DNA of 64,000 bases from Pictodentalium vernedei. Taxonomy: Eukaryota > Mollusca > Scaphopoda > Dentaliida > Dentaliidae. The stretch covers positions 254,927,597 to 254,991,596 of the forward strand of contig CM062290.1 in the NCBI GenBank assembly GCA_031216915.1, in the 5' to 3' direction. Numbering within the stretch: position 1 is the first letter of the stretch; each line of letters opens with the position of its first letter. A program made the translations under genes and the position numbers. The notes below the pieces were generated by a model. The model worked only from the letters and a program-made list of their open reading frames with translations, did not search any database and was not told the origin of the DNA. Positions 1 to 11,520 of the stretch are shown piece after piece.

Positions 1-190
1 CATGAAAACCTTCGAGGCATTTTGTTGTTTATTTATAGCAACCCCCCCCCCCCCCCTCCAAGATGGCGGCGGTGGAGACACTTTTTTATTTGTGATCAAG
101 GGGCGCTCCAGCAATCCTGTGGTATTTCATAAATAAAATATTGCCAAATTGAAACTGTACGATCAAAAATAAACGAAAATAGTATCAGAG
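1..190. repeat. Old dispersed repeat with C-tract
   Basis: A run of about 16 C near position 44 is followed by AAGATGGCGGCGGTGG and then by sequence that resembles 31,180-31,275 (CGGCAGTTGAACACTTTTC, then a GCGTTCCAGTAATCC-like stretch). A further piece (CATAAATAAA, then TTGCGAAATTGA) recurs near 37,465. It is a multicopy element of unknown class. I see no gene here. Confidence 0.4.
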
Positions 191-1060
191 ATGTCTTGTG
201 TTCTTCTTTATTTCCGACGGTTGTGATTCTGCACTGTTTTGGGCAGAAAGGCGGCATACCCAGCTTTCCACTTCCACTGACTGGTTCACGTGGACGGTTA
301 TCTCCCCTTATCGACTACCTGAACCCATCAGTTAATTGCTTCACGGATAATCGGCCAAATTGTGAGAAAAATAATCAGATTTTACAGAACTGACATCAAA
401 GGAACAAAAGTCACGACTTGTGTCTGATAGATATTTTTACCAGACAGTAGACACAAGAACAAATCTTTCGAATTGATGCGTTTTCCAGTCATCTGTCAAA
501 CCAAAAAGCGAACATAGATGGCCAAAAGTCAATGGAAACACCGTTTTGTAAACAGTTTTTGCATTCTTATACAGGAGAAAACAGTACATTTTATAAATGA
601 CAAGGGAACAAAACTCAGATGGTAAACTGGCAACATTCAACGATCACTCTAAACAAAATATATTCAACTTTCAGAAGCCATGCGCTTCCATAATGTAACT
701 TTTGAACATTTTATTAATTTTAGGAATTGTAAAACTTTCCAATCTCCGTAATGCTAATTTCGAAACCCCAAAATCAAACGACAGTTTCAGGCGAGTTAAC
801 CAGACCGTTGCTCCATCAATTTGAAGATAACTGCTGGACATGAACAGACGCAAAATGGTCGAATTCAGTGTTTGCATTTCTTATGATAAATATGCTTTGG
901 CAAAAGGAAAACGAAAACAAATACAGTATTTGATTAACGAATTTTTGTGTGTGTTACAGAACTGATTTCGTCCAATTGTCGCGTGTGTCAGTAGGCTCTC
1001 AGGCCACCAGTCTAATTCTGTAAAGAATCCGACGATGATATGGGTAGTTCCTTTACCCAC
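191..1060. other. Intergenic, nothing recognised
   Basis: Only short chance frames are present, none with recognisable motifs. The sequence is AT-rich without clear repeats. Confidence 0.5.
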
Positions 1061-1064
1061 ATTT

Positions 1065-1255
1065 CGTGGATCTTGCGCGCAGATTACTGTCGGTGTAATT
1101 TGATGTCCTTTCGCTCACAAAGATAATATATATTCTTTCCTGCTACACATGCATATATTCCAGTCAATAAGTATTTATTTCGCCTGCCTTTAAAATATCA
1201 AGATATTATAACAATTAATGGAACTTCGCTGCGTAATCATAAAACGGTGAATCTT
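1065..1255 (+). repeat. Dispersed repeat L, copy 1
   Basis: This block (CAGTCAATAAGTATTTATTT, then GGAACT and GCGTAATCATAAA) recurs at 33,555-33,865. The second copy carries an extra hairpin element between GGAACT and GCGTAATCATAAA, so this copy shows the empty site. The class is unknown. Confidence 0.6.
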
Positions 1256-1385
1256 CATTCCTAAGTAACTAGTTTTCACACACGTCTAATAATGTTGCAA
1301 TACTATTAAAGATTCGATCAAAGCAAGTACCGTTGGAGAGACATATCTTGTGTTGATTCAATGAAAATGAATGTTTATGGTATAC

Positions 1386-1488
1386 TTTTAGATTCAATCG
1401 CCTGGAATATTTCAGTTCGTTGGAAAAGCGACCCATTTGGGTCGCTTTTCCGACCAACTGAAATTTTCCAGAGGATTGAATCGAAAGC
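1386..1488. repeat. Foldback palindrome
   Basis: An inverted repeat of about 45 bp per arm is centred near 1,437. The arms run from GATTCAATCGCCTGGAA to TTCCAGAGGATTGAATC, and the core is AAAAGCGACCC/GGGTCGCTTTT. It is probably a small hairpin MITE. No target duplication was identified. Confidence 0.7.
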
Positions 1489-1489
1489 A

Positions 1490-2210
1490 TAGACTATGGG
1501 CTATTTAAGGGTTATACTGGTTCCAGGCCATAACAGCGTCGAATTTCTTACAGAATTGACTGCTGGCTTGAGAGCTTGGTGTCCCAGCTCCAAAAATGGC
1601 TCTGGTATATTTGTGGGCAGAAAACGATCACTTGAGACTCAATTTTCATAGATGGTCACCAAATAAATCAACATGTTGGAGGTGGATAACACATATATTG
1701 GTAAAACACCAAGCTGTCAATTGATATAATCAATCTCATTATTGTTAGTTTTAATTGATTCTCGACGCGTAGGTAGGCTTTTTCAGATGTTGGTCCTTTA
1801 GGATGGTAGTTGTTCGCCAATTAATCGATAAGAGCAGGGGATTCATCTCATTAACTTCCTCATTATTAGGCTCATTTGGTTCTGGCGAAAACACTTAGGT
1901 AAATCGAACAGCGAAATACAACGAAAGAGACGGTTTTTATATGTAAGTGCGGAATTCTTTGATTTGCCCAATACCTCCTGCTGTTCCTGGTTTTACAAGC
2001 TTCTATCGAACTGACACTTTTAACTATCATATCTTAACACAGGGATCGAAATTCTCGAGTCGCTGATAAAATGAGGGTTCTCTTGTAAGCAGGTAGAAAA
2101 TCATCATACAATGATATATTGTTTGGCAGAACTTTCACCAAGGACGTCGTTGTCGGGGTTGTGGAAGTGTGGGACACCCACTCGCCCCAATAACATTTCC
2201 AGACGAGACA
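1490..2210. other. Intergenic, nothing recognised
   Basis: No coding motif or clear repeat was seen in this stretch. Confidence 0.45.
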
Positions 2211-2214
2211 TTTT

Positions 2215-2533
2215 TGTCTGGATTGAAGTCCATGATATTGATTGGCTCGGGCTTGTAATCATGCACTTCACGGTTTGATCCCTGCCAGGGAAAGCTGCGT
2301 TGTGTCCTTGGGTAAGGCACTTAATCCCTATTGCCCACGTGGGGCACGATGGCGCTGTGTACTAAGTAGTACTGCACTTGTCTTCAACCAATGCTAACCC
2401 TGCTTGTATGGAGTTAGTACGTTGGGGAGTCTGACAGTTGCTCGCCGTTGCACTCCGTATTCCGGCTTCCTCCACACGTAAAGCTGTTCGACACGTGGTG
2501 ACCCTGGCTGTCGAAAGTGTCGTTAAATCCCAG

Positions 2534-2576
<43 letters not shown>

Positions 2577-2578
2577 AT
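2215..2578 (+). mobile_element. SINE, tRNA-type head, (AAAT)n tail
   Basis: The head is diverged but keeps a B-box-like GGTTTGATCCC near 2,272. The common body follows: GCGTTGTGTCCTTGGG, GTACTAAGTAGTACTGCAC, AACCCTGCTTGTATGG, GTCGAAAGTGTCGTTAAAT. It ends in an (AAAT)n tail of about 44 bp. The body matches the copies near 21.5, 24.4, 30.4, 33.1 and 50.2 kb. Pol III transcription and LINE-dependent insertion are known for such elements. The diverged head suggests an old copy. Confidence 0.85.
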
Positions 2579-2803
2579 TGTGTACTTTCTTACAGGACCT
2601 GATTTGATACTTGGCCTTATGTCTCACATAATGTCTCGCAGTCGTGCATACAAATGGAGGTCTGTAGCATTCGATTCCAGCTGTCACGGGCCCAGCACAA
2701 CCAATTCAGAGTACCGGTACGGTGCATGTTATTTGAATAAGCAGTTGCGTCAGGACTACTACATGAATATTTTATTTGTCCACAAATAAATTTCTAAAAA
2801 GTA

Positions 2804-2945
2804 TTGAGTTTTTAAACTATAATCCCGAGTGACCAATATATAAACCACATCATCAAACGGAGGCATGCCTTGATGATGTAGTTGGACTATTTTATCAGTT
2901 GGCACTTGTGCCACCACAGCCGGGACATATCAGTATGATCAGTTA
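2804..2945. repeat. Hairpin element D, copy 1
   Basis: The sequence AAACTATAATCCCGAGTGACC precedes a palindromic CATCATCAAA/GCCTTGATGATG pair. Related copies are at 49,065-49,212 (reverse orientation) and, interrupted, at 45,366-45,720. It is a non-coding foldback element of unknown superfamily. Confidence 0.6.
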
Positions 2946-3376
2946 TTCATAACTCAAAGACAGTCGTTTTGTCTCATCATCCACGTGACACCCCTGCATC
3001 TTGCATCTTTCCAAATAATGGCGTAAATGACAGGATAAATATTTTATGAATTGTTGTTGAAAGTGTTGTTAAACTGCTATAATCAAACAAACTGGGAAGG
3101 GGGGGGGGGCGCTTTTCAGAAATAAATTATAAGTAAGGCTAAACAAAATTAATCTTTTGATACTCAGACAGCGATGCATTCGTTTTTTCGGCCCGCGTTC
3201 GTCATATTTATTTCAGAGACCAAATTCAAAATGTATAAAACTATCATAGGGTGTGATTTTAGCGGTATCGCATCGCGATTTGCGATGCAATATGTCGTAT
3301 ACATTGCTGCAGTATTATTATTCTCTTCGCGAAATGCGACGCAATTCTCATATGTTTGTACAAAATACATGTTTAT
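2946..3376. other. Intergenic with G-tract
   Basis: A run of about 10 G lies at 3,100. Two short overlapping frames on opposite strands (3,164-3,380) show no motif and are not supported as genes. Confidence 0.4.
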
Positions 3377-3605
3377 TTAACTGTTTGAGGGCTAGATTAT
3401 TTTTGGTGCTCTGAAGCTGTTCATCAAAACTAGTTTTATTACAAATTATTGGAGAGTACCTGTTGGAACAAATTTGTATGAACAAACTATTACTTAAGTT
3501 TGACTGAATACGAAACATGGGCAAGGAAAATGTTGGCATTTGCAGTAGTACCTTCATTTTTTTTTTGAAAGGCCTGATTGTGGCTTCTAGCACTCAACCA
3601 GTTAG
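3377..3605. mobile_element. MITE F, copy 1 (TTAA-flanked)
   Basis: The terminal inverted repeats read TTAACTGTTTGAGGGCTAGA and TCTAGCACTCAACCAGTTA. They match the ends of the better preserved copy at 51,052-51,301 (CTGGTAGAGTGCT). The left flank is TTAA and the right flank has drifted to TTAG. It has no coding capacity. Confidence 0.65.
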
Positions 3606-3951
3606 AAAAAACTCATTATTTTTGATCTCCTATTTAGTTGTTATATATTGATTTTGTGTTGTATGATCACTGTTACAAAAATCTATTAGTGAAATCAACA
3701 TGGAAGCTCTAGTATTTAATTTTAGGCTCTCACGACTGGATTTTAGGCATCGGCGACCATTGCATCAGGAGTGAAAAATAAAAATAAAAACCGCCCTCCC
3801 TCTTTCGGTTTGAAAAAAATGTCTGAGAATAATTTTGTTTGATCAAAACAAATGATCCGGAAAAAGAAATGGCTGTATCAGAAATGAGCACATGTAGCAG
3901 CGGTGTGAGACGTGGGCGGGCCGACAGATCCTTCTTCTCCCAAATATTATT

Positions 3952-4199
3952 TTAATCCTTTACCTAACGAATCGCCCGCATCCGCCCGCGTAATATGCAA
4001 ATTGATCAGTTGAAAAAATACATTTTTCAAAATATTTCAACAAAACCATATCATGTGACCCCTCATTGGAACGAGCTTAATGAGCTCGTTCCAATGAGGG
4101 GTCACATGATATGGTTTTATTGAAATTTTTTGAAAAATTTTAAAAAATTATATTCAAAATAATAAATTTTGATATCGTCTGCGTTGGGTAAAGGGTTAA
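3952..4199. mobile_element. Hairpin MITE, subfamily B, copy 1
   Basis: It is flanked by TTAA on both sides, with ends TTAATCCTTTACCTAACGAA and TTGGGTAAAGGGTTAA. The middle is a long palindrome, ATCATGTGACCCCTCATTGG followed by AACGAGCTTAATGAGCTCGTT and its mirror. TTAA duplication with CCYTT ends suggests mobilisation by a piggyBac-type transposase. That is inference from the ends, since no transposase is present here. Confidence 0.85.
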
Positions 4200-4499
4200 G
4201 ACGATTGCTAGATGTGTCGGTTGTTTTTATATTCACGGTGATTCGTTCACGGTGAACATGATCGCGGGCAGCAAAGGCAGGTTGATTACCGCCCCTTGAT
4301 ATCCATTTTCAAAACAATATTTTATCTGTCAACATGGAAGTTTGATACCATACACTTTCGATTTAAATTTAGTTACGCTTTGCAGAGCAGCATACCACTT
4401 GTGACTTTGTATCGCTAATTTTTGTGTTGGAATGTTTATAGTATTGCCCCTTCATTTGGAAAAAGATATCTATACCACTAAATGTAGCATCACTGCAGA

Positions 4500-4592
4500 G
4501 AGATTTCCACTTCTCTCCGGGAATTCCGGCTTCCCCAATCGTAAAACTGACTGACACGATATGACTCTGGCTGTGGAATACGTATTTAACCA
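4500..4592 (+). repeat. SINE 3'-body fragment
   Basis: The stretch TTCTCTCCGGGAATTCCGGC, then TCGTAAAACTGACTGACACG and CTGGCTGTGGAA, corresponds to the distal part of the common SINE body. Head and tail are missing. Confidence 0.6.
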
Positions 4593-4670
4593 TTTACCAG
4601 CGCACACAACATCAAAATTTATTATTTTAATTATTAATTTTTTAAACTTTAAAAAAAAAAATTAAAAAAA

Positions 4671-5110
4671 TTCTTTCATCGGACCAAAACATGGTCGGCA
4701 CAGTGAGTCTATGTGTAGCGCCCAACCAACCCCACCTTTTACCCCTCCCTCCGTCAGAGAGTTATGTGCACAATAACGCTTGCTCTGGGTCCAGCTGGAC
4801 TCCGCGAGAGTGTTTACCACTCTCGTGGGGTCGAGCTGGAGTCGGAGTAAGGCGTTCACTCCCACAAATTATGCAGAGATATTGGTATGATCAATAAAAA
4901 AATATATAGATGGTTATAAAACACATTTTCAGAGCCCATAACCTTTATAACTTAACTTGTAGTATAAAAGCAACATCGTTGTTTTATAGGTTATGTTTCC
5001 AAACTTTTTCCTTCACTAGACCGAGACATGGCCAGCTAGTGAGTTTTTGTGTAGCCCCCAACCAACCCAACCAAACCCCTCCCTCCGTCAGAGAGGTTAG
5101 GCGACCGGTC
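4671..5110. repeat. Two diverged direct repeats
   Basis: Positions 4,671-4,765 and 5,008-5,103 share ACATGG, GTGTAGC, CCAACCAACCC and CCCTCCCTCCGTCAGAGAG. Between them near 4,805 is a small hairpin, CGAGAGTG/CACTCTCG. The class is unknown. Short frames through this stretch look fortuitous. Confidence 0.5.
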
Positions 5111-6352
5111 CGTAATTTATAGGCGCCACCTTGTCTTATAACACTGAAGCTTGGGAATACTAAATGGAGCGAGCTCATTCAGCCCGCTGCGACGTGGTGT
5201 CATTGTTTTGGCAATGCTATATTTCTCCCGTTGTTCAGAAGCACATTGAAAAGTTCTTGCCCATAATTTCTTTGGATAAAGGATCAACACGTTACAGTTC
5301 AAACGTATGAAATAATTCTTTTAGGTTCCGCTCCACAATTTTACAGGCATTTCCTAAAATGACATGCCATACACTCTCTTCAAATGCAAATATTCTGTAA
5401 CTTAGTTATCTAAATCACAACATGTATTACATTTCCCAAATCCACTAAAAACATATAACACTATCTGACTAAGTAGAAATAAATAATCTGAATGTGGGTG
5501 AAATAATTTATTGTCAACGGCAAGACTGTAAAATTGCATGAAAATATGCCGATACCAGTCATTTTCAGCCACCTAGCAGCCTCAAAAGCAGAATTTCCCG
5601 ACCATCCCCACTCACCTAACCCTGGAGTATATAACCCCCTGTTTCTAAAATGTGAGAAAAAAATTCCATGTTTCCTCAGGTTTTCTTCTCATTTTTTATT
5701 TGCATGCCTGGTAAAAACCCGTGTAAAAATTACATTTTAAAAAATAGCCGATTTTTCGAAGGCACTGTTTCCCATAATACATCTGATAATTTACCGTAAT
5801 GCATCAGGCTCCAATTTTAGAACCAAAACTTCAAATTCTCTTGTCCAACAAATATCCTAATGTAATCATATATCTGATACTAAAAATATATCTCCAATTT
5901 ACATGGCATTAGTTTCAACATATGCCCTATGTTTAGAGTTTCTCCCCTGTGCAGTAGTGCGAAACTGTAGAGCGGAACCTTTTTTGCATTTTCTGGCAAC
6001 GTCTACACAATCCATCTACACAACCCCAGGGGTTTATGTCATAACGTTATTTTGTAAATATTTCTGTAACGTATTTTCGAAGAGTAAAATTGCCTGAAGA
6101 TCCATACAAAGAGCAGTGAAAGAGTTAGCAGGAATAAATGTAATAATTTCGATGAATTTGTTTTGAACTTTGATGATTTTTTCCTTTCATATATCTGACC
6201 CTTCTTCTGGTTATTAAGTCCATTCATTAAAAATGTTAATGCATGGCCATGTATTGCCAGAAATAGTGTCGGGAGTACTTTTATGTATTTAATTGTTTTG
6301 TGTGGACTATTTGGATCATACAATAAATAGAAACTTCAACTCGTCCCCAATT
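5111..6352. other. Intergenic, nothing recognised
   Basis: AT-rich sequence with short frames only. I found no motif, repeat or RNA gene that I can support. Confidence 0.45.
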
Positions 6353-6589
6353 TACAGTACGTGGAGAGTGGATTGTAACTAAATCACCCGTGGAGTGGAG
6401 TTGGCACCCAAACTATAACTTTCAAATTTTGTACATATGGACAAAAAACACAAGCAATGTTTCAGCCAATGGACCTCCGGGTTTAACCCGGAGGTCCATT
6501 GGTTGAAACTTTGCCTTTGCTTGTTATTGCTCGGGTGGAATGTCCACTCTGCGGGTGATTTAGTGATAATACACTATCCACTTACTGTA
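6353..6589. mobile_element. MITE G, copy 1 (TA-flanked)
   Basis: The ends are TACAGTACGTGGAGAGTG and, inverted, CACTATCCACTTACTGTA, starting and ending at TA. The central palindrome is GGACCTCCGGGTTTAACCC with its mirror. A second copy lies at 51,802-52,062 with the same ends. TA flanks are typical of Tc1/mariner-mobilised MITEs. Confidence 0.8.
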
Positions 6590-6621
6590 TATCGAAATTT
6601 GCAAAACTCGTCCAATAAATA

Positions 6622-6662
6622 TGGTCTGAACCGAGCTAAAGCTAAAGCTCGGTCCAGACCTA
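6622..6662. repeat. Small palindrome
   Basis: GTCTGAACCGAGCTAAAGCT is followed by AAAGCTCGGTCCAGAC, a perfect-core hairpin just right of MITE G. Its origin is unknown. Confidence 0.6.
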
Positions 6663-6669
6663 ATTTGCA

Positions 6670-8230
6670 GAACTTGTTTTGTAAACTTCTACATAAACCG
6701 AGGACTCGTTGGAGATCCTCTGTACATAAAGCAATCACTGCACGCCCTCACTGAGATTCCCCTTGACTTATTTCTTATCAAATGTCTGTCTGAAGTGGAC
6801 ACTCAAAACGTAGTCGAATAGTTTCTTAAGCCTCTGATATCGAGATTTATTTTTCCTATCACGATGGCAAATACGGTTAAGAAAGAGTGTTTGTCCGGTG
6901 AAGAACATTATACAGATTCTATTTTTATTCTTTCTGTCGTTTTCTTTTGTCCTCTGCAGAAAGAACGGCTAGATAGAAATATCTTACTCGCTGTCTACTT
7001 TCAGCGACAGGCTGGTATGTATGACCACAAACCGCGCTGATGGAGTCGACAGTGAGCAGAATCGTTGGAAGGAACTGGTCAGACATTTTCCGACTGGTCA
7101 TATATTTCAAAATATCGTGAAAACATCGGGAAAACCGCTAAAAATCAATCTTTTCCGCCGCTCAAAATAAACTGTGTTTTCCCATGTACTAACATATACA
7201 GAGTGCGAAAAGTTAATCATAAACGAGAGAAACAGAATTTATTGCATCCAGTAAATTCAAGTCTGTGTGAAGGGAATATCAGAAATAAACAAAATAGATA
7301 GAGAATTTATGGAGGCTTAGTTTTGAGGGTGGGGGTGAAATATTTTTAAAGAAAACAGAAATAGGTTTTCGTTAATAGTATTTAAAGATATTCATACAGG
7401 AATCAGATATTTTTTTCCAAGAAACCAGAAAAAGCATATATGTGCACAACATTCAAAGGGCTCGATCAAGGAATCAGAAATGGAAGTTTTTTGCTCTGAC
7501 ACTTATTTAAATGATGTTTAGAGCAGTAATGTGAGTATGGAAAGGGTTATGATTATTCTCACATTGCATGAAAATCTTTGAAACCCATACTGAAGTCTTG
7601 AGAAAGTTAAAAGCATTGAACCGAATGATTTATACTTTATTTCCTTGTAAAGCAAGCAAGCTTGGTTTAAGGAGCTGACAGCTGGTTGAAATAGCAGATA
7701 ACATTTAATGTTTGACAACTACCTCCACTTCTGCTTACATTGTCTCCACTGTGAATAAATACAACATAGTATTTCTTCAGGAGAATTTACTGTTACAGGA
7801 CATTAGAGGCTCTGAAAACCATGTGGTCGACTGGGCCATACTCAAGAGCCCTAGCAGCCTGAAAAACATAGAGTCCTGAGGACTTATGACCATCTGTCAG
7901 TATGCCAAAAAATCAGCGCGATAGGGCAATTCGTTTTCGAATTAACGACCGAATAAGGAGGTGCATAGAAGACAGAAAATAGAAGAATAAGAAAAGGAGA
8001 AGAGAAAAGAAGTTGAAGAAGAAGAAAAAGAAAAGAAAAAGAAACTGAACAAAAACAATAGTCTGTGTGTTTCACACAGACTAATAACCAACACAATAAT
8101 TCCCAAGCTAAATGGACAAGTGGGAGCAACACGAGTTGTGTTTCGAACAATGGACCCCAGGCATAGCCTTTTGATGTCATGTAACCTTTTTTCCGTTCAC
8201 TATATCAACAGCATGCACATCGTGACATTT
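6670..8230. other. Intergenic with purine-rich tract
   Basis: No gene was recognised. A purine-rich tract at about 7,965-8,050 (repeated AGAAG/AAAAGA units) gives a spurious long frame on the minus strand. A small hairpin TAGTCTGTGTG/CACACAGACTA sits at about 8,061. Confidence 0.5.
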
Positions 8231-8234
8231 TCTA

Positions 8235-9715
8235 CTCAAAGTTTGCTAAGCACCAAGTACATCCAACCACCTGTTTTACGTTTTAGTTGAAATATTGTAA
8301 TGAAAAGTGTATATATTTGTTATTTAATTATATCTTTAATGCTTTAAGTACAGAAATTAAGATTTTATTTGTGTTTGACATTATATTTTAGCTTTTGAAT
8401 ACGATCACCATTGAAAATGGATATTTTTGGTAAAAGGGGAGATTTTTCGATATTGCCAAAGAGCTGACGGAGCGAACTGGTATGGCTTCAAAATCGAGTA
8501 TGAGACCCATTACTGTTAATTACAGCTTGACAACCCCTTATCATGCTCCCAATCAGGTTCCTGGTGGTCCTTTGTGGGATGTTGTTCCATTCTTGGACCA
8601 GCATGGCACCAAGCTCCTGGACACTTCCTGGCTGGACTGGACGGGCTGAAATTGCAAGCTGCAACTCATTCCAGACATGTTCGATTGGATTGAGGTCATG
8701 GGATCTTGCTGGACAGTCCATACGCTCAAACCCCTCCCTCTGTCGGTACTCCCCGACAGCATTGGCAACATGAGAACGGGCATTATCGTCCATCAGAATG
8801 AATCTATCACCTCTGTACGTCCATCCCAGCTGATGCCGCCCCAGACCCTGATTGACCCTCCACCATAGCGGTAATGCTCAGTAATGTTGGCTGCATGGAA
8901 TCGCTCTCCGGGTCTTCTCCATTCCATAGAATGCCTATCTGTGTGTGCTAAGCAATACCTTGACTCGTCTGTAAAATGAACAGGTCGCCAATCTTCTCTG
9001 GTCAATCCATCATGGTCCATGGCCCATTCATATCGTGCCTGGCGGTGGCTCGGGGACAGCGGAATGCGAATACATGGTTTTCTCAATCGGAGACGACTTT
9101 CTTGCAACCTTACCCGGATAGTCAGCGTCGAAATATTTACCCCGGATGCATTCTGAAGGTCACTGCGAAGCTGGGTTGCTGTGTCGAAGCTTTTCCTACA
9201 GGCCTGAATGATCAAAAAACGGTCTTCAGTTGCAGATGTTGCCCTGTCTCTGCCACCACCATGTCGTCTTACTGGTGTGCCATGCTGCTGAAATCGTACC
9301 CAGTCTCTGGTGATCACCGTATGGTGCACACCAAGGGCTTCGCCAACCTGACGATGGGTAGCCCCTTGCTCCACCATCCCTACAGCCAGCCACATTTCTG
9401 ATTCAGACAACTGTCTTCTTACATTAGCATTTGCCATATTCATTCATCAAATCACAAAGGTTTGTGTTGAGATGAATATTGAATACCCTACACATGTCAT
9501 ATCCATGTAGACAGTACACGAAAACATCATGTAAATCAAGGGGTACATGCTTTCCATGACTGTCACGAAAAGTGTGCCTGTCAAGAGAGCTAATGTAAAC
9601 ACTGGGGGACCATCTCAATACATTCCTCAATCCTATCCACCAAAAATGTTGTAAATATGTCACAAGCAAATTTCACAATGATGTGCCAAATATTTGGTGC
9701 TTAGCAAACTTTGAG
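8235..9715 (-). mobile_element. Tc1-like DNA transposon, ends intact
   Basis: The terminal inverted repeats are identical over 22 bp (CTCAAAGTTTGCTAAGCACC and its reverse complement) and each is flanked by TA, the Tc1/mariner target duplication. Length is 1,481 bp, close to a full-size Tc1 element. The single gene is on the minus strand and damaged, so the copy cannot make a working transposase by itself. Confidence 0.93.
8488..9443 (-). pseudogene. Tc1-like DD34E transposase, internally deleted
   Basis: This would catalyse cut-and-paste movement of the surrounding element. Reading from 9,443, a helix-turn-helix region occupies about residues 15-60 and the first catalytic aspartate is in FTDESRY (about 157-163). 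The second aspartate (MDDNARSH) and the glutamate (DLNPIEHVWNEL), 34 residues apart, lie in another frame from 8,793 to 8,488. In Tc1 proteins about 30 or more residues (the L-T-x-x-x-Y region) separate GGIS-GRT from the F-I-L-M-D-D-N-A strand. Here they nearly abut with a frame change, so an internal deletion of roughly 100 bp removed that segment. The start is the first Met before the helix-turn-helix. Confidence 0.9.
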
Positions 9716-9745
9716 TAGTATACAATACATAAAGTGTCATTTGAA

Positions 9746-9996
9746 TTAACCCTTTACCTAACATGAAAAGCAGACGACACTTGCAAAAAAAATTCTTGAA
9801 TAACTAATTTTTTTCATTTTTTGTCTCAAAAACATAGGTTATGACCCCTCGTTGGAACGAGCTCGACGAGCTCGTTCCAACGAGGGGTCATAACCTATGT
9901 TTTTGAGACAAAAAATGAAAATATTTTGAAAATTAATTGGCGATTTTTGAGAATAGCGCTGGCCGGTTTTGGCCGTTACGTTGGGTAAAGGGTTAA
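9746..9996. mobile_element. Hairpin MITE, subfamily A, copy 1
   Basis: It is TTAA-flanked with ends CCCTTTACCTAACATGAAAA and CGTTACGTTGGGTAAAGGG. A near-perfect palindrome of about 110 bp lies in the middle around GGAACGAGCTCGACGAGCTC. It lies only 30 bp right of the Tc1 element. No coding capacity. Confidence 0.9.
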
Positions 9997-9999
9997 TAT

Positions 10000-11190
10000 A
10001 AAAGTCTAGGAGGTGACATTTGCTAACTTATTTTCCTGGGAAGAATAAAAAAAACTAAACTTGCATATTACTGTAAAAAAACATCCGCTAAACAACGAGC
10101 CAAAGTCGAGTTTCGTGTTGGGAAGTGTGACACTGATAGATCAAATATTTAAATATTTGATAATCCCATTTATAAGGAGCGTCTTTTTCGAGGCAATTAT
10201 TCTCATTCTTGTGCAATCCTACCTTCATAAAAAGTATAATGACAGTTCTATATTATTTTATTGCATATGAGCTGATAGCGGCAATTTTGATATATTGTGT
10301 CATGAAAGAGAGATTAATAAATTTTCTGTAAATATGTTAATCATGGTTGTGTAAACAAACACCAACCATCTTGATTTATGTTAATAACTAGGAAGTTTTT
10401 TCTCAAAAAGTATGGTAAGCCATACGTACTAGTCAGTGATATTCTATAGAGTGTATTTGTCCCGAATACCCAGGGAAAACTGACGTAGTTTCATAAAGTG
10501 CCTCGTCAGTGTCATGGATGATCGACACTCCATTGTAGAGAAACCTCAGTAATTGTTTCCAGGAAACACTCCACTTGACAGTGTATGGTACAAATCGTAA
10601 AGCTATGGTCACACGATAAACAAAAGTGGCAGGTACAGTTCATAGGACTTTTCTTTGGTGAGCTAAAATATTACTATATTTGCAACATTTCTCTTTGCAT
10701 GCAACTGGAACAATCTAAATGCAGTTGATGGATATACTAGAGTCACACTGTTTGCCACATCCCCTAGGATTATATTTGAGTGTTCCTGGAATTCTGTAGT
10801 TTACAGCACAGTGGTACTTGGACTGAGCAAAAAAAACTCTCGCAGCAAACATAACAAAAGTGACCCACTATACTTTCGAGACAAAATCTGTTCCTCACAT
10901 CAAGATGGAAGTTTTTTGTTCACATCAGCTTCATAAGCATATTTTAAAAACCTTTACACCTTATTTTTCATTGGTACAATAAAAGAAATTTTCAGGTCTC
11001 AACTCATATATATCATACAAATACAGTTCGCATTTAAATTCTTTTTAAACAAAATACCTTTGCAGCTCTTGACGTATGTTATTTATGGTATAAAATTCAA
11101 AGGAATTGAAAATGCATCATAAAATTGAATTAATAGCCTTTTGTAAAGTCTGCTATTTAGTAATTTTCGTCGTAATGTTTCTGTTTACAT
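10000..11190. other. Intergenic, nothing recognised
   Basis: AT-rich with no supported gene. A 69-codon frame at 10,061-10,270 has no recognisable motif. Confidence 0.45.
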
Positions 11191-11194
11191 TTAC

Positions 11195-11520
11195 CTCAGT
11201 GACGGATTATCTGTGAACTAGTTTCTTTTATTTAGCTTGCCATAAAAGTCAAGAATGCTTTTGTTACTTTTAATAAACGAAAGGAACAGACAGCCCCGAG
11301 TCTGTTACTTTATTTATTAAAAGTAACAAATGGAAACTTGGCTTTATTTTCTACAGATGTCGTAGAGCATAGGTGCTTTCCCAACAATTACTTCCTTCTT
11401 AATTGGACCTTCGTCGCCCGACTAATAATTTCAGGAGAGTTAACTTCATCGAAAGTCGATTTTCATGGCGATGAAAGTAATGGATAATAGCCTCTCCTCA
11501 AATTCGTGTAAAACAAATCT
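11195..11520. repeat. Foldback repeat E, copy 1
   Basis: The block TGACGGATTATCTGTGAA, then TAGCTTGCCAT, a TAACAAA/TTTGTTA-type hairpin around 11,300 and AATTGGACCTTCGTCG recurs in reverse orientation at 50,715-51,051. It is a non-coding element about 330 bp long. Confidence 0.6.

Noticed and set aside
6437-6754. 105-codon plus-strand frame
   Set aside because: It runs through MITE G and an adjacent hairpin, which explain the sequence better than a gene.
7884-8180. 98-codon minus-strand frame with a Leu/Phe/Ser-rich stretch
   Set aside because: The hydrophobic run is the translation of a purine-rich tract; no other support.
8976-9401. 141-codon plus-strand frame in the Tc1 element
   Set aside because: It is antisense to the transposase and has no domain of its own.
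9840-9910. Bacterial-type terminators or attachment sites in the GGAACGAGCTC palindromes
   Set aside because: The same hairpin sits in the middle of a dispersed TTAA-flanked element in many copies, so it belongs to the MITE.
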